Below, piece by piece: positions 61,944-64,000 of a stretch of 64,000 bases of DNA; the stretch's first letter is position 1, and each line of letters begins with the position of its first letter. Origin of the DNA: Arenicellales bacterium. Lineage in GTDB: Bacteria > Pseudomonadota > Gammaproteobacteria > Arenicellales > JAJDZL01. The DNA lies in contig OX638343.1 in assembly GCA_951813075.1 (NCBI GenBank), positions 1,771,999 to 1,835,998 on the forward strand, written 5' to 3'. Under the pieces are notes generated by a model, which saw nothing but the letters and a program-made list of their open reading frames with translations, searched no databases and was not told the origin of the DNA. A program made the translations under genes and the position numbers.

Positions 61944-63194
61944 TTAGTGTGCGACACCGGCAGCTCCATGTTCGTTGATCAATGCACCGGAAACGAAACG
62001 GTCAATTCCAAATGCTGCGTTGAGATGATGGGGTTCGTCACGCGCGATTGTGTGTGCGAATACCCAGCCGGAACCCGGTGTCGCCTTGAATCCGCCGGTT
62101 CCCCAACCACAATTGAAATACAACCCATCAACCGATGTTTTGGAAATAATCGGACAGGCGTCCGGGCATACGTCAACAATCCCACCCCAGTGTCGGAGCA
62201 TGCGCACCCGACTGAAAATCGGAAACAGCTCGACGATTGCGGCGATATTGCCTTCGATTGTTGAAAAGCTCCCTCTTTGACCGTAACCCAGATAGGAATC
62301 CACGCCGGCGCCGATTACCAGTTCTCCCTTGTCTGATTGGCTGATGTAGCCGTGCACTGCATTTGACATGACAACGGTGTGCAAAATCGGTTTGATCGGT
62401 TCAGAAACAAGCGCTTGCAAGGGATGACTCTCGATCGGCATCCGAATTCCAGCCATTTCGGCGATGACACTGGAATGTCCGGCCGCAACAACACCGACTT
62501 TTCTGGCACCGATAAAGCCGCGTGTTGTCTCAACACCCTCAACTTTTCCATTGTTTCTTCGAATGCCTGTCACCTCACAATTTTGAATGACATCGACCCC
62601 GAGCTTGTCAGCAGCCCGAGCAAATCCCCACGCTACCGCGTCGTGTCTTGCTATTCCACCGCGTCGCTGAAATGATGCCCCGAGTACGGGATAGCGCGCG
62701 TAGGGAGAAGTATTCATGATCGGAACAATTTCACTGATCTGTTGTGGAGTAAGAATCTCGGAGTCAATGCCATTCAGCATGTTGGCATTCGAGCGTCTGT
62801 AGATATCCCGCATGTCCTGCAGGTTGTGTCCGAGGTTCATCACACCGCGCTGACTGAACATGACATTGAAATTCAGTTCCTGTGACAAGGATTCCCATAG
62901 AACAAGCGACTTCTCATACAGGTGAGCCGCCTCGTCCCACAGATAGTTGGAGCGAACGATGGTTGTGTTGCGTCCGGTGTTGCCACCGCCGATCCAGCCT
63001 TTCTCCACGACAGCGATATTGTTGATACCGTGTTCGGACGCCAGATAGTATGCAGTGGCTAATCCATGCCCACCGCCGCCGACGATTACAACATCATAGC
63101 TAGTCTTGGGACTTGGATCTCGCCACGCTCGCGACCAACTCTTTCGCCGGTCAAGGGCGTGACGGGCCAGTGTGAAGACTGAGTATTTCTTCAC
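61944..63194 (-). CDS. soxB: Sarcosine oxidase beta subunit SoxB
   Basis: The 416-residue protein starts at GTG 63194 (AGGAGG-like site). It has [20 protein letters not shown], then [20 protein letters not shown] and [20 protein letters not shown], with the His near residue 184 that covalently holds FMN in this family. [20 protein letters not shown] ends it. It binds FAD and FMN and oxidises sarcosine. It heads soxBDAG, 35 bases after glyA. Confidence 0.95.
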   Translation of the reverse strand: MKKYSVFTLARHALDRRKSWSRAWRDPSPKTSYDVVIVGGGGHGLATAYYLASEHGINNIAVVEKGWIGGGNTGRNTTIVRSNYLWDEAAHLYEKSLVLWESLSQELNFNVMFSQRGVMNLGHNLQDMRDIYRRSNANMLNGIDSEILTPQQISEIVPIMNTSPYARYPVLGASFQRRGGIARHDAVAWGFARAADKLGVDVIQNCEVTGIRRNNGKVEGVETTRGFIGARKVGVVAAGHSSVIAEMAGIRMPIESHPLQALVSEPIKPILHTVVMSNAVHGYISQSDKGELVIGAGVDSYLGYGQRGSFSTIEGNIAAIVELFPIFSRVRMLRHWGGIVDVCPDACPIISKTSVDGLYFNCGWGTGGFKATPGSGWVFAHTIARDEPHHLNAAFGIDRFVSGALINEHGAAGVAH

Positions 63195-63229
63195 CTTCGC
63201 CCTCCTGAACTGAAGCAGGAGTTATTAAA

Positions 63230-64000
63230 TTATTGGTAGACCGGAAACCGGCCACACAGCTCCAATACCTTCTCCTTGACTTGGTCAATGACGGACTCAT
63301 TGCCCATGTCATCAAGTATGTCGCACATCCAGTGTGTGAGCGTGGACATCTCTTCGGTTCCGAATCCTCGGGTAGTCGAAGCCGGCGATCCAATTCGCAG
63401 TCCGCTGGTCACAAATGGCGAACGCGGATCATTCGGTACCGTATTCTTGTTCACGGTGATGTTGGCTGCGCCCAGCGCGGCGGAAGCATCCTTGCCGGTT
63501 ATATCCTTGTCAATCAGATCAAGCAGAAACAGGTGATCATCGGTACCGCCCGATACCACCTTGTAGCCTCGTTCCATGAAAGTGGCTGCCATTGCTCTGG
63601 CGTTATCCAGCACTTTTTTCTGGTACGCCTTGAATTCGGGTTCGAGAGCTTCTTTGAATGCCACCGCCTTGCCGGCGATCACATGCATCATCGGGCCACC
63701 CTGCCCGCCGGGAAACACTGCAGAAGCCAGTTTTTTCTGAACAGCCTCGTTCTCGCGTGCCAGAATCAGACCACCTCTCGGTCCTCGAAGTGTCTTGTGC
63801 GTGGTTGTAGTCGTCACATCAGCGATGGGCACAGGATTCGGATAGAGTCCAGCGGCAACCAGGCCGGCGACATGCGCCATGTCAACAAAGAGATAAGCAT
63901 CATTGTCATCGGCAATTTTTCGGAAGCGATCCCAATCCATCACCCTGGAATAGGCCGAGAAGCCGGCAATAACCATTTTCGGTTTGTGCTCGGCGGCCAG
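63230..64000 (-). CDS. glyA: Serine hydroxymethyltransferase GlyA, C-terminal part (runs off the window)
   Basis: The frame is open to the window edge (first codons [20 protein letters not shown]) and ends at the TAA at 63230. It carries [20 protein letters not shown], the PLP lysine in [20 protein letters not shown], and [20 protein letters not shown]. About the last 256 of roughly 420 residues are present. GlyA interconverts glycine and serine with methylene-THF, matching the Sox products. It is the first visible gene of the minus-strand glyA-soxBDAG operon. Confidence 0.95.
   Translation of the reverse strand: MAAEHKPKMVIAGFSAYSRVMDWDRFRKIADDNDAYLFVDMAHVAGLVAAGLYPNPVPIADVTTTTTHKTLRGPRGGLILARENEAVQKKLASAVFPGGQGGPMMHVIAGKAVAFKEALEPEFKAYQKKVLDNARAMAATFMERGYKVVSGGTDDHLFLLDLIDKDITGKDASAALGAANITVNKNTVPNDPRSPFVTSGLRIGSPASTTRGFGTEEMSTLTHWMCDILDDMGNESVIDQVKEKVLELCGRFPVYQ

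Noticed and set aside
1..64000. CRISPR array
   Set aside because: No regularly spaced direct repeats were seen anywhere in the window.

Overview
The window looks like the chromosome of a free-living or host-associated marine-type gammaproteobacterium of moderate G+C. The ygfB-pepP-ubiH-ubiI order (11637-15991) is the classical gammaproteobacterial ubiquinone cluster, and Fur, ZnuABC/Zur and a Ccm system I cluster fit the same assignment. The genus cannot be fixed from the sequence alone.

Layout. Positions 1-1090 hold a 5' fragment of cobyric acid synthase and fur. Positions about 1400-8150 are a visibly G+C-richer accessory patch of decayed and nested insertion sequences: an IS1595 relic, IS66 pieces split by an intact-looking IS110 element, and an IS66/IS21 chimera. 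It also holds a TetR regulator beside a broken dehydrogenase, a START-like protein, and a family of small coiled-coil ORFs sharing a palindromic leader. Positions 8228-11301 hold orphan genes (DUF4143 ATPase, secreted protein). Positions 11637-18373 hold the ubiquinone cluster, a membrane protein and a non-pyrrolysine MttB homologue. Positions 18863-22226 form a small toxin-antitoxin/defence patch (HipAB, RloA with a broken RloB). Positions 22518-24299 hold an orphan Leu/Ile/Val-type binding protein and a membrane protein.

Positions 24560-32928 are the most unusual part. A translationally coupled operon encodes a metal-type permease (CSC motif, His-rich loop) fused to a HflK-like SPFH domain, then an HflC-like protein, then a second HflK-like protein with a long His/Gln-rich tail. 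It lies directly behind znuA and next to znuCB-zur, which share a Zur-box-like site. This suggests a zinc (or copper) membrane-microdomain system.

Positions 33032-37168 carry two tandem succinyl-CoA-ligase-type pairs, one orthodox and one with altered ATP-grasp motifs. They are followed by a tripartite tricarboxylate transporter and a DgcA/StcD-like N-demethylating flavoprotein (37435-42525). Positions 43496-48220 hold ccmEFGHI without ccmABCD. Then come an SLC13 transporter, a nitrilase-family amidase, a 35-residue membrane peptide and a DUF1015-serC-serA cluster. The window ends in a one-carbon module: a PMT-like methyltransferase, a MetF-like reductase, the heterotetrameric sarcosine oxidase soxBDAG and glyA.

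Together the MttB-like, DgcA-like, Sox, MetF, GlyA and SerA/SerC genes point to catabolism of methylated amines (glycine betaine to sarcosine to glycine and serine) with folate-linked one-carbon handling. This pathway reading is inference from family membership and proximity.
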